Below are positions 1 to 13,900 of a stretch of 64,000 bases of DNA, piece by piece (within the stretch, counting starts at the first letter, position 1; each line of letters starts with the position of its first letter). The stretch is from positions 5,017,505-5,081,504 of the forward strand of contig PTFA01000024.1 of the NCBI GenBank assembly GCA_003342895.1, in the 5' to 3' direction. The position numbers were made by a program, and so were the translations under genes. Source of the stretch: Casuarius casuarius (lineage: Eukaryota; Chordata; Aves; Casuariiformes; Casuariidae). Under the pieces are notes generated by a model. It made no database searches. It was not told the origin of the DNA and was given only the letters and a program-made list of their open reading frames with translations.

Positions 1-3000
1 TGAACTGCAGCTAGACCACCCAAATCTTTCTCCCAGGAGGCAGATAAGCCAAGTACGGGGAAAACTCTGCTGGATTGATATCTGTGGGTTGCAGCAAACA
101 AAATATACAGAAGCTTCCACTCAGCTAAGCGAGCCTCCTTTTTCCCCATTTATATAGCTCTGCCTAGAAGTACAAAATGAGATGGTATTTCAAAATTCGG
201 CTCTGTCCTTTTAAGAAGCTGACCTTTTCTGTCCTCTTGCTGTAAAGTGCTGTTCTAGTTAAACTAGCAGAAGCAAGATTATCCGTAAAACTACAAAAGA
301 CATTTGCTGTGGCAATAGAGTACTATCCCACAAGGGTCATTTGGGCTGATGCAAGAGAGTACAGAAGAAGCTTAAGGGTGTAACTATGAAAACCTTCTTA
401 TTTCCAGGTTTTCAAGCACAGAAAAGTAATACAATGTTAGCCTATCCAATGTGCCATGATGTAGACAAATGAAGGTATTATGCCACCTGCTAAATAGTGT
501 ATCAACTGGTCAACTCATCACGAAACCAGCTCAAACCTATACACTACTACTACATATAATCCCATTCATTAATTTACCATCTTCCGCCTTAAAAGTAGTT
601 TGCTTTCTGATATGCACGGCTCTTACCAAAAAGTATGTTAAGCCCCATCCCTTCCATGATTAAAAATAGTATTCAATTGCCAGTTTAAGTTTATTCATAG
701 AAATTTTATAACCATGCATTCTTTTGCCAACTTTATCTTTAAATAGCTCTTTTCCTTCCCTGTTTACTTCCCTGATGTTTTCATAGGCAGCAGGCATACC
801 AGCCTTTGTTTTACTAGCCTAAACAAGCCAAGTTCTTCTACTCTCCTCTCATAAAATAAAAATTCCCTTCCCTGAACTCTCCTAACAGACTTCTTTTGCA
901 TCTGTGCCCTTCTGAATAAACCTTTCTTGAATCTGAATAACCACGACTATATGCAATACTCCAGACATGCTCTTATTGTTGCTCCGGACAATAGCATTAG
1001 TATTTTTCTTCAGCTGAAAGTATCTTGCATTTAGATTACCTTGCATTTGCCTTCTCTGTGTGAGTATCATACTGGTGGGTCAGTCTGTGATTGTTAGCTT
1101 GGAAATATCCATTCTTTACTTGCGTCTATTTAATGAACCCATAGCTTGTGGCAGGAATTTTTAGCCCCTGAGTACATGACCTTGAACTCTGTAATCATGA
1201 ATTTAATCCCCCTACTTTTATTGCAGTCCTCGTGCCCATTTAACTCTTCACATTTCAGCCTGCTTATGCAGAGGCAATACCTCCAAAATTGTGTTAACAG
1301 AAAATTTCATTAGCACAGCTCAAAATTAAGAAATAAAATCAAGACTGATCCTTGAGAAACTCCACAAGTAACCTTCCTCCTAACTGAGGGGTGAGTCCCT
1401 CGCTCATCTTTACAGTTGTTTTATCAAGGTCCATTTTCTTAGGTTCAAACATTAATTTTCCATAATCCACTGTATCAAATGTTTTATTGGATGCCAGATA
1501 GACAAGATCCGCAACTTGTAACTCAATCACCTTCTCTAAAAAAAGACACAAACCAAATAAGTCAGCCTACCTACTTTTCCTTTATATATTTTTAATTTCA
1601 ACTTAGTTTTTATTCACTTCCAGATGCTTAGTTACTCCTTCCTCTAAAGACCTGTATTTGAAATTCTTGCAAGCAAGAAGTTACACTGGGTTGGGATTAG
1701 GTTATATAGGTTATATGAGTTACCTGAATTGTGATCCAGATTACAAAAATTGAGAACTTTTCTCAAATAAAAAGAACACTCTCCTTTTCCCCTGGGTCTA
1801 TCCAACAGGGTTGGCAGACCATCCTTGTCATAGAAGGATCACTAGAAGACAGCATCTGTGACAATCCTCTGTTTCGAGATACTCAAATGCAGATATCCTG
1901 GCAGGAGGAGCGTGAAACAAGGTAGCAGCAAGTCTCTAAATAACCTCCAACCCCCGTTCAGCGTTATCAGTCATTCCAGCCACATTCGGAGTTCATCACA
2001 AAAACAGCTAAGGGAGATAAAGGTAAGTTTGCCTAAATAACTTTCACTTGCCCAAAATGCCTATTTAGGGACTTATTTATCCCTTCGAGGTGTAGGCGCT
2101 CTTGGGTCTCCCAGGTAGGATGCCCAGCCATCCCCAGGCCTGATCCTCACGTGACACTGCCAGTGACGCAGCCCTGGGAGGTGACACCCCCTTCACAGCC
2201 CCCTCCAACTGTAGAGGAGGGCTGGACCTCCGCACCTGCCACCAAAATGCTCGAGTAATGTTCAAGCACAACTTACTTCGCAATTAAAAATAATAAAATG
2301 GCTGCGGCTACAACACTGTGGTTAACTACACCTTTATGACACTGAATTTTCAGTTCTATAAAAAATGTAAATTAGGGAATTGAATAGCTAACATCTCCCT
2401 GCATTTTCCAAGCAGAGCCAGTTAAAGCAGTAATGAAATCCATAGCTTCCCTGGCAGTTTCACATTTAAGAATATTTTATTTTTAAGTGGGAGCTGCAAT
2501 GCCATAGTTGTTGCCTATGATACCATTTATTCCCAGTTTGATCTTTTAATTCATTATTTTAAAAAATTAAACTGGTAATTAAACCCTGTAATTGCCAATG
2601 GGCAATGCAACTTCCCCATTTAGATAAGCGTGTATTAGCACTCCCAACAAGGCATCTGCAAGACAAAGCACAGGTGAGGTTACAGGGAGCCTTTATCAGC
2701 CAAGTATCCCATTTGGAGCAAATGCAGGTCAGCTTGTATAAACTGAACTAGAACATAAAGCAAATTTTTGCACTGATCTGACCCAGTCAAGCCAAATTAG
2801 CTAGCACAGCAGCTTCCTATGGGCCAAGACAAATAGCCTCCTTTTTCCAATCTTCTCTGCTACATCAGTGACACTGCCTTTGATTTATTTGAAGGGGGAT
2901 ATTGATGTTCAAGCCTACAGGTGACAGGTTGATGTTTAAACATCAACTTTTTTTTTTTTTTACTTCTGATCAAAGCACTCAACAAAAAGGAGGGATTTTT

Positions 3001-6000
3001 ACTCTCTGAACTCCTTCCACATCAAACCTTTTTCATAACAAATATGCAAAATCTTTTTTGCCACTAGGGCTTATCAAAATTGTAGTACGGCAATAGATTG
3101 ACCCTGGCCTAGTAAAATTTCATTCTTGAACCAACATTCATACATTCAATTAAAAAAAATGTAAACGTGCTGACAGAAATTGCAAACTACTGTTACAAGC
3201 AAAAAAAAGAAAGGATAAAGCTTGGGATCTAGGCCCGTGGTTAGAAAAAGAAAGTCTTTTCACAGCAGAATAAGGGCAGAAAAACATGAAGAAGTTTGTG
3301 ATGGATAGCAGAGAAAGATAACACCTGGTAAAAAAGTAGGGCAAGGGTCTAGTGAAAGGGCTGAACTGAAGATATTCTGATAGATCGGAAATCCTATATA
3401 AAAGCATCTACGCGTGACTTCCTCTTTTTATTTCAGTGGATAAGCTGGTATATGGGCTCCGCTCTGCCCAGGGATGCCCAAACAACAGTGCATCTCCCGA
3501 GGGCAAGGCAGAGCGCAGGTTCCAGCATATTTTTATGTATAGTGTACTTGCATAAAATTATATGACAAACTCAATAGATAAGAATCTTTTGGCAAAAATA
3601 ATTTGTATAATGAGTAGTTTCCATGGTAAAGTTCCAATCCAAGCTCCAGTTTACCCAGTGGCACTACGTGGCCTTTGCAAGATCCGATGGTGCTGTAATT
3701 TGTTAAGGCAATACGTTTTTATTACATTTTAGTACAATATTCCCCATTTTGAGAGCTTAAGCAGGGGAACAAAAAAAGATCACTTCCTGTCTAGGTGGTC
3801 CAATATAAAGTACAGTTTGGTATTTTGTGGTATACTAACCATAGGTTAAATTCTGATTATCTCACCAGCTGTTCCACTATTAACAGGCCATCATTAGAGC
3901 AGCCAGCTTAAAAGCAACTGGCACCTTCTTAAAAACAGTCGATTTGCAAGAAAGGTGTTTAATACTTTCCCTTCAAATGGAGAATATAAAGAAAAATTCT
4001 CAGTTGTATACAAGACTCAGTTGCTGGACAGATAATATTCAATACTGAGTAAGTGGCAGGGGAAAGACATGATATCCTCTAACTCCTCAAAACTAAACTG
4101 CATATCCATATTTTCTTCTTGGAAATTCACATATTGGCACACTGGGAATTTTATTAATAGAAAAAGCTATTTTCGGTATCTAGAAATCATTTAAAACTGT
4201 ATTACTTATAGTTTTTCCCCTCTGAGTTCTAGGTAATTGGATTAATGCTATGCACAAATGAAATTTTACAGCGTGAGGTAGGTAGAAGAAAAAATCCCTA
4301 CGATTTCTTTTAAAGACATCTCTGAAAAGCACAGCTATTTTTTCCTCCTAAATATTTGGCACACTGGAAACATGAAAGGACATAATGAGGTACAAAGATT
4401 TATTAACAGCTCTTTGAGATGTTTCATGAATAATGCGTGGGAAAAAAGAAATCCTCATACAATCTCACTATCCCATCTTAACAAAAGCTGAGCAATCACA
4501 CAAAGACTTGGACTACTACCTCCTGTGAATATGGGAATATATCCATTTGGATGTCTTTAATGATACCAGTTGCTTGTGTAACCAACATCACTACCTGATG
4601 CCCAGCCAGTGTACTGCAGCCGTGCCTTCGGCATGGTATGCAAGCCCGAACTGCAGATCATGGAGAAGCTGCTGCCCAAGAAAACCCTCCAAGGATACCC
4701 CGTTCATGATCTTTTCTGTTATTCCTGGGAGAAACAGACTCGACTACTCTTAGCCAGGTAACAGCTCCATTTTGCATTCTGTCAAGTTTTCACTGTTTCT
4801 GTTTACTCACTTTCCCTGAAAATATATGCTATTACACGAGAAGAATCAAGTTGAAAATATTCTGAGCTATTTACTGATCCAAACATGATCTTTTCAAGTG
4901 CATATGTGAATATAACCAAGAGCGTATTCTGAAATATCTGAGAACAAGTTTCAAGTCTTTCTTCTCTCTGATTCAGAGCAGAGCTTTTCTGTCTAGATCA
5001 GGTAAAACACAAACTTCAGTTCCTGTGGACTTTTTAGTACAGAGACCTGAAGGAACCGGGACTGCAACAATGCTTTTTATCCACTGAAAATATTCTTATG
5101 ATCTCCTCTCTTTTTTCCTGCCTTTAAACCCACCTTCTTAAAATCAAAAGTAGCCTTAACAGGGCTCACCAGTTTAGCTTCTGCTAGATGATTTGTTGGT
5201 CTAAATTTGGCTTCAGTTCTGTCTGAAGATTAAAGACTCCACAGCATGCATGTCTCTGCCAACTTCAACCATCTGTCATTACTCTCAAGTATATTTTAGC
5301 TGTGATATTTGTCTACTCGCCGCTGTTTTGTAAACAGAACACAAAATGATAAATACCTAAGCACTTAACCTTTCTGGAGACCTTACCTTCTGATTTAGCA
5401 CCCAATCCTCACTGCTTGCTTAGATAAAGCTCCCAAACTGAACCCTGTGATAATTTAGCAGTTACATGACTGAAGTCTGGGGCTTTTCATAATCTGAAGC
5501 AGCACCCCAAAAAATTCAAGACATCAACATTTTCCATAATAGGATCTTATTAATATAACGAACACTTCCAATACATGCTAGCGCCTATGTGTGTGTGCGT
5601 ATATAGTACATGCAATAAACCATGGCTATTTGGAAGCATACAGCCTTACAGGTCAACTGAGAGAGCACTATTTGAGTTGAGACAAAAATCTCTCTATTAT
5701 CTCTGCCATAACAAAGGCAGCTGTGCTGCATTACTAATAGATCAACACAGGACATTCACCAAGGCTGAAAATCATTAGGCAGTTTTAACAAAAAAGCACT
5801 AGTTTGACTACAGTACTGAGTCCAGGAGTAGCTTTTTTCTTAAGCTACTGGATCTTTGTCTGGATAGACTAGTATTGCTGCTGAGATGTAGAACTATTGT
5901 ATAGATTTCCTCTACCACTAAATAAACATGTTTTATCCAGTGATAGCTTCATGTAAATTCATACAGCGTCTCAAGAGGAAAGATTCAAACCCAGGTTTCT

Positions 6001-7824
6001 CCAGACGAGTGTTTAGTACAATCATGCTCACTGTCCTCTTACCAACCTTGAAAGTCTTTCCTGAATTAGAGATCAGCTTTAACAGGACAGTGGTGAGTGC
6101 TATAATACTGGACCTGGGGCAGTCCCACAGCAAACTGCTTTCTAATATTCACCGATGCTTCCAGTCAAACACTTAAATAAAAAAGCAGCAACAAAAACAT
6201 TGAAAGGAAAAGAGCAACACCTTGGATGAGCACAGATTGGAGGGAAGACAGAGGAATAGGAGTAGCAGGAAAGCTCCTAATGAGCAGAATTCATGTCATT
6301 TAAAAGGCAACTGAAAGAACAGTGTTTTCTAATAAATAGATGCATGTGAAACATTCTTCCTTTTTTCCCCAAGAAAGGTCTGAAACAGCCTCTAAATTAT
6401 CCTCTATGGGGAACAGGTTATGCTAGTCTGATCTGGCTTTGTGCCTCTGCTCTGGAAACAAACTGCATTACCATTCATAATTACTTTTTCTTTGGGATCA
6501 TTTTCATTATTAGTGCCCAGTATTACAAGAGGAAAGAAAAAAACCCTTTCTTAGTCTCTACTTGCCTCAATAGTTAAGCAATGACCCCTTAAAAAAGTTT
6601 AATGGCCTAGGATAGCCTCTGGAGGGGACCCACATCTCCCCCTCCACGTGATGGAAGGCTTGAGAGGCCATTAAACTCACTGACCCATCTGACTTCCGCG
6701 GTCCAAGTGCTGACAAAACAGTTAGTGTTTATTTTATGTCTATTATTTCCTGCTTGTGTCTTGTTTATGATTTGCTAGTGTATTTAGCTGCCAGGTTGAA
6801 ACTATAAGATATATCTGGTTGTGAGTGGGAAATTTTTTGTGTAAAATAAAATGTTAGTAAATAAATCACAAAGTATTAGTCTATCAGGTAGAAAAGTCTA
6901 GCGGTGATTTCTGCATTTCAGGAGACTTTCTCTCTTCCTGTTTCTCTTAGTTAAAATAATGGTAATCGTGGAGACAGTTTTAGTCTTTATTCTTCACTTG
7001 AAAGATATTAACTCATTGGGTACATAAGGAAATCTAGGCATAGAGCAAACTTAGGACTATTGAATTAAAAACCAAAGGCTGAGCTGTTAGGCAGCTAGTA
7101 CACCTCAGTGCATGGACCTGACTAGAGGGGGCAAGAATCCCTTGCAGCACACAATTTCTTCAGCTCACTGCTCACAGCAACATCCCTCCTTGCAAGAGCA
7201 GCAACTCCCTCTCAAACCATTAGTCTTTTAAAAGGACTTCATTTTGTAAGATCAGAAAGCTTCAAAAAAGCCAAACACATGAAAATTACTATTATATAGA
7301 TAAAATAGCAAAGGCCAAAGTAGGTAAGAGTTAAGCACTGTTTCTCTAAAAACCCTGCTGTCAAGTTGGAAATAGCACTTTACACAGTGATCACTACCAA
7401 ACTTGTTACAAAATTGAAAAGGGTTTTTTTTCCAAAACTATATTTTGTGGACTTCCCTATTACTAGCATCTTATGCTTCAGCATATCTTGTCCGAGATTT
7501 ATATTGTTCCTAACCTATAAGGAACATAAAACACCTCCCATCCTCAGGCAGGAGTCCCCATCCACTTGAACGTTAACAGTGACTGTCTGACAGTAAGACA
7601 ACCAGAGTATGTCAGTTTTCCCACATATGAGCTATATTTAACCCATGATATTGTAGGCAATTCAGCAAATATAACTACAAAGCTATAAAAACTGACAAAG
7701 TACTGACTGGAAACAACTAAGACAATTATCAGTGAATGAATAAGAATAGCCATGCACACTCGCTGTCCTGCATTACAGTTAAATAGCAAGAGTATAAATA
7801 GCTAAATAGTGTGAACCAACATAC
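1..7824. other. LRRC2 intron sequence, no exon seen
   Basis: This AT-rich stretch lies downstream of the third LRRC2 coding exon on the gene's strand. I looked for the next expected repeat exon (completed Gly codon, then a leucine-rich NL.EL..N pattern) and found none. It has a T14 run at 2948-2961, a GC-richer patch at about 2083-2250 with no convincing exon, and a degenerate repeat near 5983-6041. Open frames here are short and lack splice context. Confidence 0.6.
5983..6041. repeat. Degenerate interspersed repeat copy A
   Basis: The segment ATTCAAACCCAGGTTTCTC followed by GACGAGTG resembles a second segment at 62571-62631 (ATTCAAACCTGGGTCTCAC, then CTGAGAGC) with gaps. The pattern recalls an old amniote repeat, but I cannot name the family safely. 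Confidence 0.4.
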
Positions 7825-7981
7825 CGATTTCCACAGGGAGATGGGTGATTTGATTTTTTGGCAGCTCCAATACTCTCAGATCCTGAAACAAGGCAATGTA
7901 GGCTGGAATGGTTTGTATCAACGTATTGCTCACATGCCATTCTTTCAGATGGGTCTGCTCTTTCAGAGAATCTGGGAATTC
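7825..7981 (-). CDS. LRRC2: LRRC2 third coding exon (first leucine-rich repeats)
   Basis: The acceptor AATTTGCAG precedes 7981 and the donor GTATGT follows 7825. The 157-bp exon holds 52 codons plus the first base of a split Gly codon (phase 1). It reads [20 protein letters not shown] and then [20 protein letters not shown], followed by [13 protein letters not shown]. The last part fits the leucine-rich repeat pattern LxxLxLxxNxIxxLPxxI; the first part is the conserved [13 protein letters not shown] entry block of LRRC2. Leucine-rich repeats form curved protein-binding solenoids, so the role is probably scaffolding rather than enzymatic. The next exon should begin by completing the Gly codon and continue with an NL.EL repeat; I searched 1-7824 by eye and found no candidate. 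Confidence 0.94.
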
Positions 7982-10900
7982 CTGCAAATTAAATGATATT
8001 TCATAAATAGAAAGCATCAAGCTGGAATTGGGTTCTACCATATTTCTAAAAAGGGTGAAAATTCCATGGCCAAACCTCAACATTTTGCCTTAATTATCTT
8101 GATGTAGACAAGCAACTTGTTCAACAACCCTTGCAAGAGCTATTCTTTGAAGAACATTGCAGTTGTCTGTCACCACACAGAGATTTTTTTACTGATAGTG
8201 CAGACACTTTGCTCTAAAACTGAAATCTGTCTGTAGCACTCAACCTGTTTGGTGGCTCCTATTGTTTCCTTTTTCCAGCTGGAGGATTTTTTTTAAAAAA
8301 AAAAAAAACATTTCAGTGCTTTAATTCACACACCAGGACATCGTAAAACTGCAGAACAGAAGAGCAAATTACAAGGAATATCGAAATGGACCTTGCCACA
8401 CAAAAAAGAGTGACTACACCCTTAATACCTGCTAATGTCTTGAAATTTGTTTGCCAAGATGTAACACAGACCAAGAAATAGAAACATTTCAAAGAGGACT
8501 TTGAAAGTCTTGTTTTTAAAAAAGTGACTTCCTAAGTCATTCCTATGTTTGAGAATTTTTGCTCGGTTTCTTTATAGAATAAAAATACTGAATTTTTAAA
8601 CCAGTCTAGAATTGCAAGTAATTCTCATTTAAGTCATTCAGAAACTCCTTCTGTAAAATTTCTGTAACTGTCCTAAATACAAAGCAAATAAGTTTGCCTG
8701 AGTAATTTTCACACACTATTCTATTTGTCCAAAATCTTCCACATATAACAGTTAGAGTGAAGGATTTAGAGCCTTAATTCATACAAAATCACTGTAATTA
8801 ATTGGTATTCAGTTCAGACTTACACATCTTTCTTTGAATTATGCAACCAAATTCCTTAAACTTGGTAAATCTTGATAAAAATCAATTGATAAAGTTGAAG
8901 GTCAGATCATTTAAACTCCACTTTCTAAAGCAGCACATAATTTACCAGTCTGTTCTTGATTTTCTAGCACTGTGCATTGGTAACATCTGGAATAAATAAT
9001 CTGGATGAGGTGCTACTACTACCTCTGCTCCATAAAAAGAGATGTAATAGTTTCAACATTTAATTCCTTTGTAGCTTTTTTTTTCCCCAGTGCATGAAGA
9101 ATTGTACACAGCAGGAATTACTGTTTTTATACAGAGGACACTGCCAAGTAGGTTTTTTTCCCCTCTAGATTTCATAGATCCACCAGGACATTAACAACAT
9201 TTTAATTGTTTCTTATTAAAAACTCGGAATAGTGCTACTTAACCCTTACTTAAATTAAAACATCTAATTGCAATTAAAGGTATACTGGACTGTTGATCAT
9301 AAACAGTTTTTTGTTTGGTTGCTGCAGTTTCTAATTGCAGTGCTTTTCAACTTATGCATGCAGACATTTAGCCTATATACGTAGTTCTGTCTTGCCACCC
9401 GCCTTTTCATGTTTGCTATGGATCATTTCCTTTCTTGCTTCATTTTCCCAGTAGGTGTATATTGCATTGTGATCCATCTTCTATATTTGTCAGTTTACGG
9501 CAGTTAAAAAATAAAATGCCTGAAATGCCTCAGGCGTGGTGATGAGAAATCTCTCCAACTTTCTGGAGTGGTTTTCCACTCCTCCACCTTTGGTGGTGCA
9601 CATTTTCCTGCAGCAAAATGAAAGAATAAACACCAACTGAGGCTTCAGTTAGTATTGTGTCCCCACTATTACAGAATTGAAGATGCAGCACATGGGAATA
9701 ACATTCAGCTGGAGCTGCACAGATGCTGCTCTAAGGAAGAACTATGATCCACAGAGAAAGCAGATGCATAACACAGTCACACCAGGGGAAAAATAGGTCT
9801 GGGAACCAGACAGCATTCACCACTATTTTCCCTGTTGTGTCACAATCCAAAAATCTTTCTGCTGACCTCCTGTTTCCTTCCACCTCACTACTGCACCCGA
9901 CCACCTCTGACTCCTTGCTGGCCCCAAGGGATGCGGCAGGGAGCGGAGGCAAAGGCTTGCCCCCAAGAAGCCAACAGCAGGACATTCCCCTAGAGTAAGC
10001 AGGATCGCACAAACTTCTCCTTGATACACAAGAAACAGTACAAAACACAAGGCACTCTCTCAGATAAAGATCAAACAACTCAGCTCCTTTATAACTTCAG
10101 AAAAATGAGATAAAATGATTCACTTTTTCCCCCATCGCTTAGGGTTGATGGGAAAAGGTTAAAAAAAAAAATCTTTACTTGCATCTTAAGGATTGCCTCA
10201 ATAGTGTCAAGATATTCTAATGCAAGGACTGAAAAAGGATGGAAACTTCAAAAGAATGGAAACAGGTCTGAATTTGGGCTCCTCTACCAATTGCCTTTAC
10301 TCACTTTTTTTTCATTGAGATAGTTGCTTTGCATCTTTTAATCACATTTACATTTTGCAAATATAAGTTTACAAATAGTGTGGTATAACATGCTTAAAAA
10401 AAAAAAAAAATTTCTGTTTAACCATATATTTGTGTTGCTGAAACATAAATTGATGCGGTATTTTACTTCATTTACAAACTAGTTAGGGATGGGAAGAGAA
10501 ATTTGCACAAGCTTTATGTTTGCTTTTCTCTGATTCCCTTGTGCTCTTTTGTAATCTTCTGCCGCCACGCTAAAGCTGGCAGTCTGCTGATAAATTACTG
10601 CATGAAGACTGACACTTGGAGGATAGCCAGTCTTTTGCCTTTAACAGAAAAACAATACCTCAAACTCCTTTGATTTTGGGGGAAAAAAAACACTATTAAA
10701 AGGCAATAAATAGCAAAGCTACAACCATTGCTAATTTTTCTATTTCTAATTAAGAGAGAATTTACCTGCTAGACATGAGCCTGTCCTAAAACTGTGATCA
10801 AAGCATTCAGCTCTGAGAAATTTCAATTCTGTTTCTTAACCCAGCTCTGTAATTTCACCTGTCATGGGCCAAAACAAAACCTTGGATCCAAACCTCTCTG

Positions 10901-13900
10901 ATCTTTGAGAAAGTTTGGAGCCAGTTCCAAAACTATTAAGATTCAGGGCCATCTCTTTTACCTGACTAGGTCAAGCATTTTACAAATATTGGCGGGGAGA
11001 GGGCCAATCTCTGCAAGTGAATAAGCATGCGGCAGATTTTCTATCTGTTCAATGCAGTGATTCTGCTTCACCTGTTGTGGCAAACTGATACCTCACTGTC
11101 ACTAACAGTCACAAGTAACAAATGGAAATTCTCTATTCTCAACAAAAAGAGAGTATGTTAGATGGTAAAACTGGGAGAATAAATACAAATGAGTAATTCC
11201 ATTAATTTGCTGCCTTTTTCTGTTCATAAATGATATGCAATAAGGTCACGATCTTCTAGTAATAATTTTATAGTCACTCATCCATAAGTGTTTTGCACAT
11301 TTTATATTAAAGTTGTTTAAACTAGGCATGGATCCAGATTGTCTGGTAGAGTAAAGCAACATAGCTAAGAACCAAGCCCCGTTCTGTCTTTGAGTGAACA
11401 TTATCACTTTTCATTTACCAATACTAACAGATTCAGAAGTTTGCTTTTCCTGAATAGTTTCTTAAAATCATTCTAAATCTGCTGATCCACTAGAGAATAA
11501 ACATTCATTAGTTAGGAGCAAGAAGCAAACATGCAGAGGGGAAAAAACAGAGTCAAAGTAAATTCATTTAAAAATTCAGATGAATATTCATGGCATTATT
11601 TTGCTACAGTTTCCATTCAGCTCTAATAGCAGTGCTATTTCTCTGAAGAACTAATTTAATTCAGTAGGTACATGTTTACACGTACAAAGGATCTCAATTA
11701 AGAGTTTCATCAACTCTCCACCATTCTCTCCTAGGCAGTGGATTTAAATGCACAATTCAGGAGTTCGAAGTCCTTATACAGCTCCTTTTTATGGTGGGTT
11801 TGCCTGGAAAACTCTTACAGGAAGAAAGTCTTCTTGAACATACCTGGGGAACCTCAGCTTACTTGTGGCACAGTACATCTTTCTCCTGCTGACAAGTCCC
11901 AAGGTTTTTATAAACACAACAGGATTTAGCAGACGTGCTGCTGGAGGGAATACAACTGGGTTCTGCCCTGTTTTTATAAAGGGAAAAGACAAGCCTGATT
12001 TCTTTCACACCACCACATTAGGAGACTAGCCCATTTGTTGCCATAAGACCTCTTCTTTCCTGAAGTTTTATTTCAGCTGCTAAATATAAACACTTGGCTG
12101 ACCAACAGCTTTCTTAATTCATTACTGTCCACACATTCCCAACTGGCCGAGATGCACCACACAAGGATGCAGATGCTCAATTCATAAATATTTGATTGAT
12201 ATACAAAAGAGGTGTCAAGGACCACCAAACAGTAAGGATGCCATCACACAGTCTCTTCCAGGTGGAGCTCTGACTGAAAAAAATAAAACCATCTCATCGC
12301 TGCAGTTATCAACCACTATCCCCAGCCAGAAGCGACCCACCTGGAGAGGTATGGCCAAGCCAGTAACCAAGTTACATGGAGACTTTTTCAGATTCAGAGA
12401 GGATCACTGAGTATAAGTTCTTCAAGCGTAAAGGCTCAATGCTGATCCTCCTTACAGCACCGTAAGAAATCCCATTAAGTTAATGCAATCACACCATTAT
12501 AAAACCATTGATTTGAGATGTGTACAGGCTCAAACTGCATGCCTCAAAAAATTGGCCTAAAAGTGAACTGTAACTAGTAAGAATTAATGATCCACAAGGA
12601 ATTATGGATCTGCATACACAGAATATATTTACTCAAAATTCAGACACTATAAAACCTTTCTTTAAAACTTTCTTAAAGAAAAAAGCCTTAAAACCTTTCT
12701 TTAAAACTTTCTTAAACCTTTCTTAAAAACTTTCTTTAGCTCGTATTCTATGCCTGTCTATCTAACCTAATATTCATTACCTGATCTTTACCTCTTCTCA
12801 GATAAGTTAAAATAATTACTTTACAACTGAAAGGAATAGAGAGTGTCCGCTTAATGAAAACACATTATCATTTCAGTGACATTTGAAGTGGAAAAAAAGT
12901 GGCAAAGAGGTCCTGAAGGAAGGAATTGCTATGAGGAATTCAAAATGTGTCATCTGCTCTGATTTCCCCTGTTGCAAAAGGTTCTCAGGAGGAGATCCAA
13001 AACTATTTCCCAGAAATGACTGTCCAACTGATTATCAAAACAGTTGTCCAGGCTACCGCAGTATACAACAGAAGGTTTTATGAAGCCCATTTTGAAACTT
13101 GCATTCAGCAAGGGGGAACCAGTGGGCCAGATTCACTGCTATGCTGCACAAGTATGGAGTATGAGACACCAGCATCTCCGTGACACTACATTTTTACCAC
13201 CAAGCAGCATTGGCACTGACGGGTCCCCAGCATAAGCCACCTTCCTCCTTGACTGTGGGTTCACAAACAACTCCGTTAGCTGATTTGTGGAGTTAGCCCA
13301 TTTGTTGGTGAAGAAACTTCCAAAGAGAGCCCTTACGTGAAGACCTATGGGAAGGATATTGTAAAGGCACTTATTCTGATCTTGCAAAATCCCTAAGCTG
13401 GCGATTACTCTTCTGTGAGACTCAACTTCACAATGTGCAGGAAGAGAACTGGTAAAGGCCAGAGGCAGGCCCAGTGCTCAAAATTAAATCTGTAAGTCAT
13501 ACCAGCAACCTACTCAGATTTAGCTACCAACTGTCCAGAGGATATGTTATGGCTCCATTGATGATAGAAAAGAGGAAACATAATAGAAATACTTATCAGC
13601 TAAAAGCAAGCTAGATAGAGGATTCAGCAGCCAGTTCCCAAATGGACGCTTCACAGGGCTGTGCTGTTTGCTGCTGCCAAACACCCAGCACCAGTGAGCA
13701 GGAAACCAAACTGGTTATGTGCCTGTAAGACTGCAGAGGCAACCCCGGTTCTGACACCTCCTAATGTCCGAGTGCTTAATCTTCCCAACTTCCTCTTATA
13801 CGTGTATTTCTGTGCAAAATTCTTTACAGAAACGAAAACACAATTGTTACCACAGCACCTGACTACATAACGTACAGGAATTTCTGATAAAATTGTCACA

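Noticed and set aside
7802..7824. Continuation of the leucine-rich open frame past 7825
   Set aside because: The codons after the Gly (MLVHT) do not fit a repeat and lie past a good GTATGT donor; phase and family comparison place the exon end at 7825.
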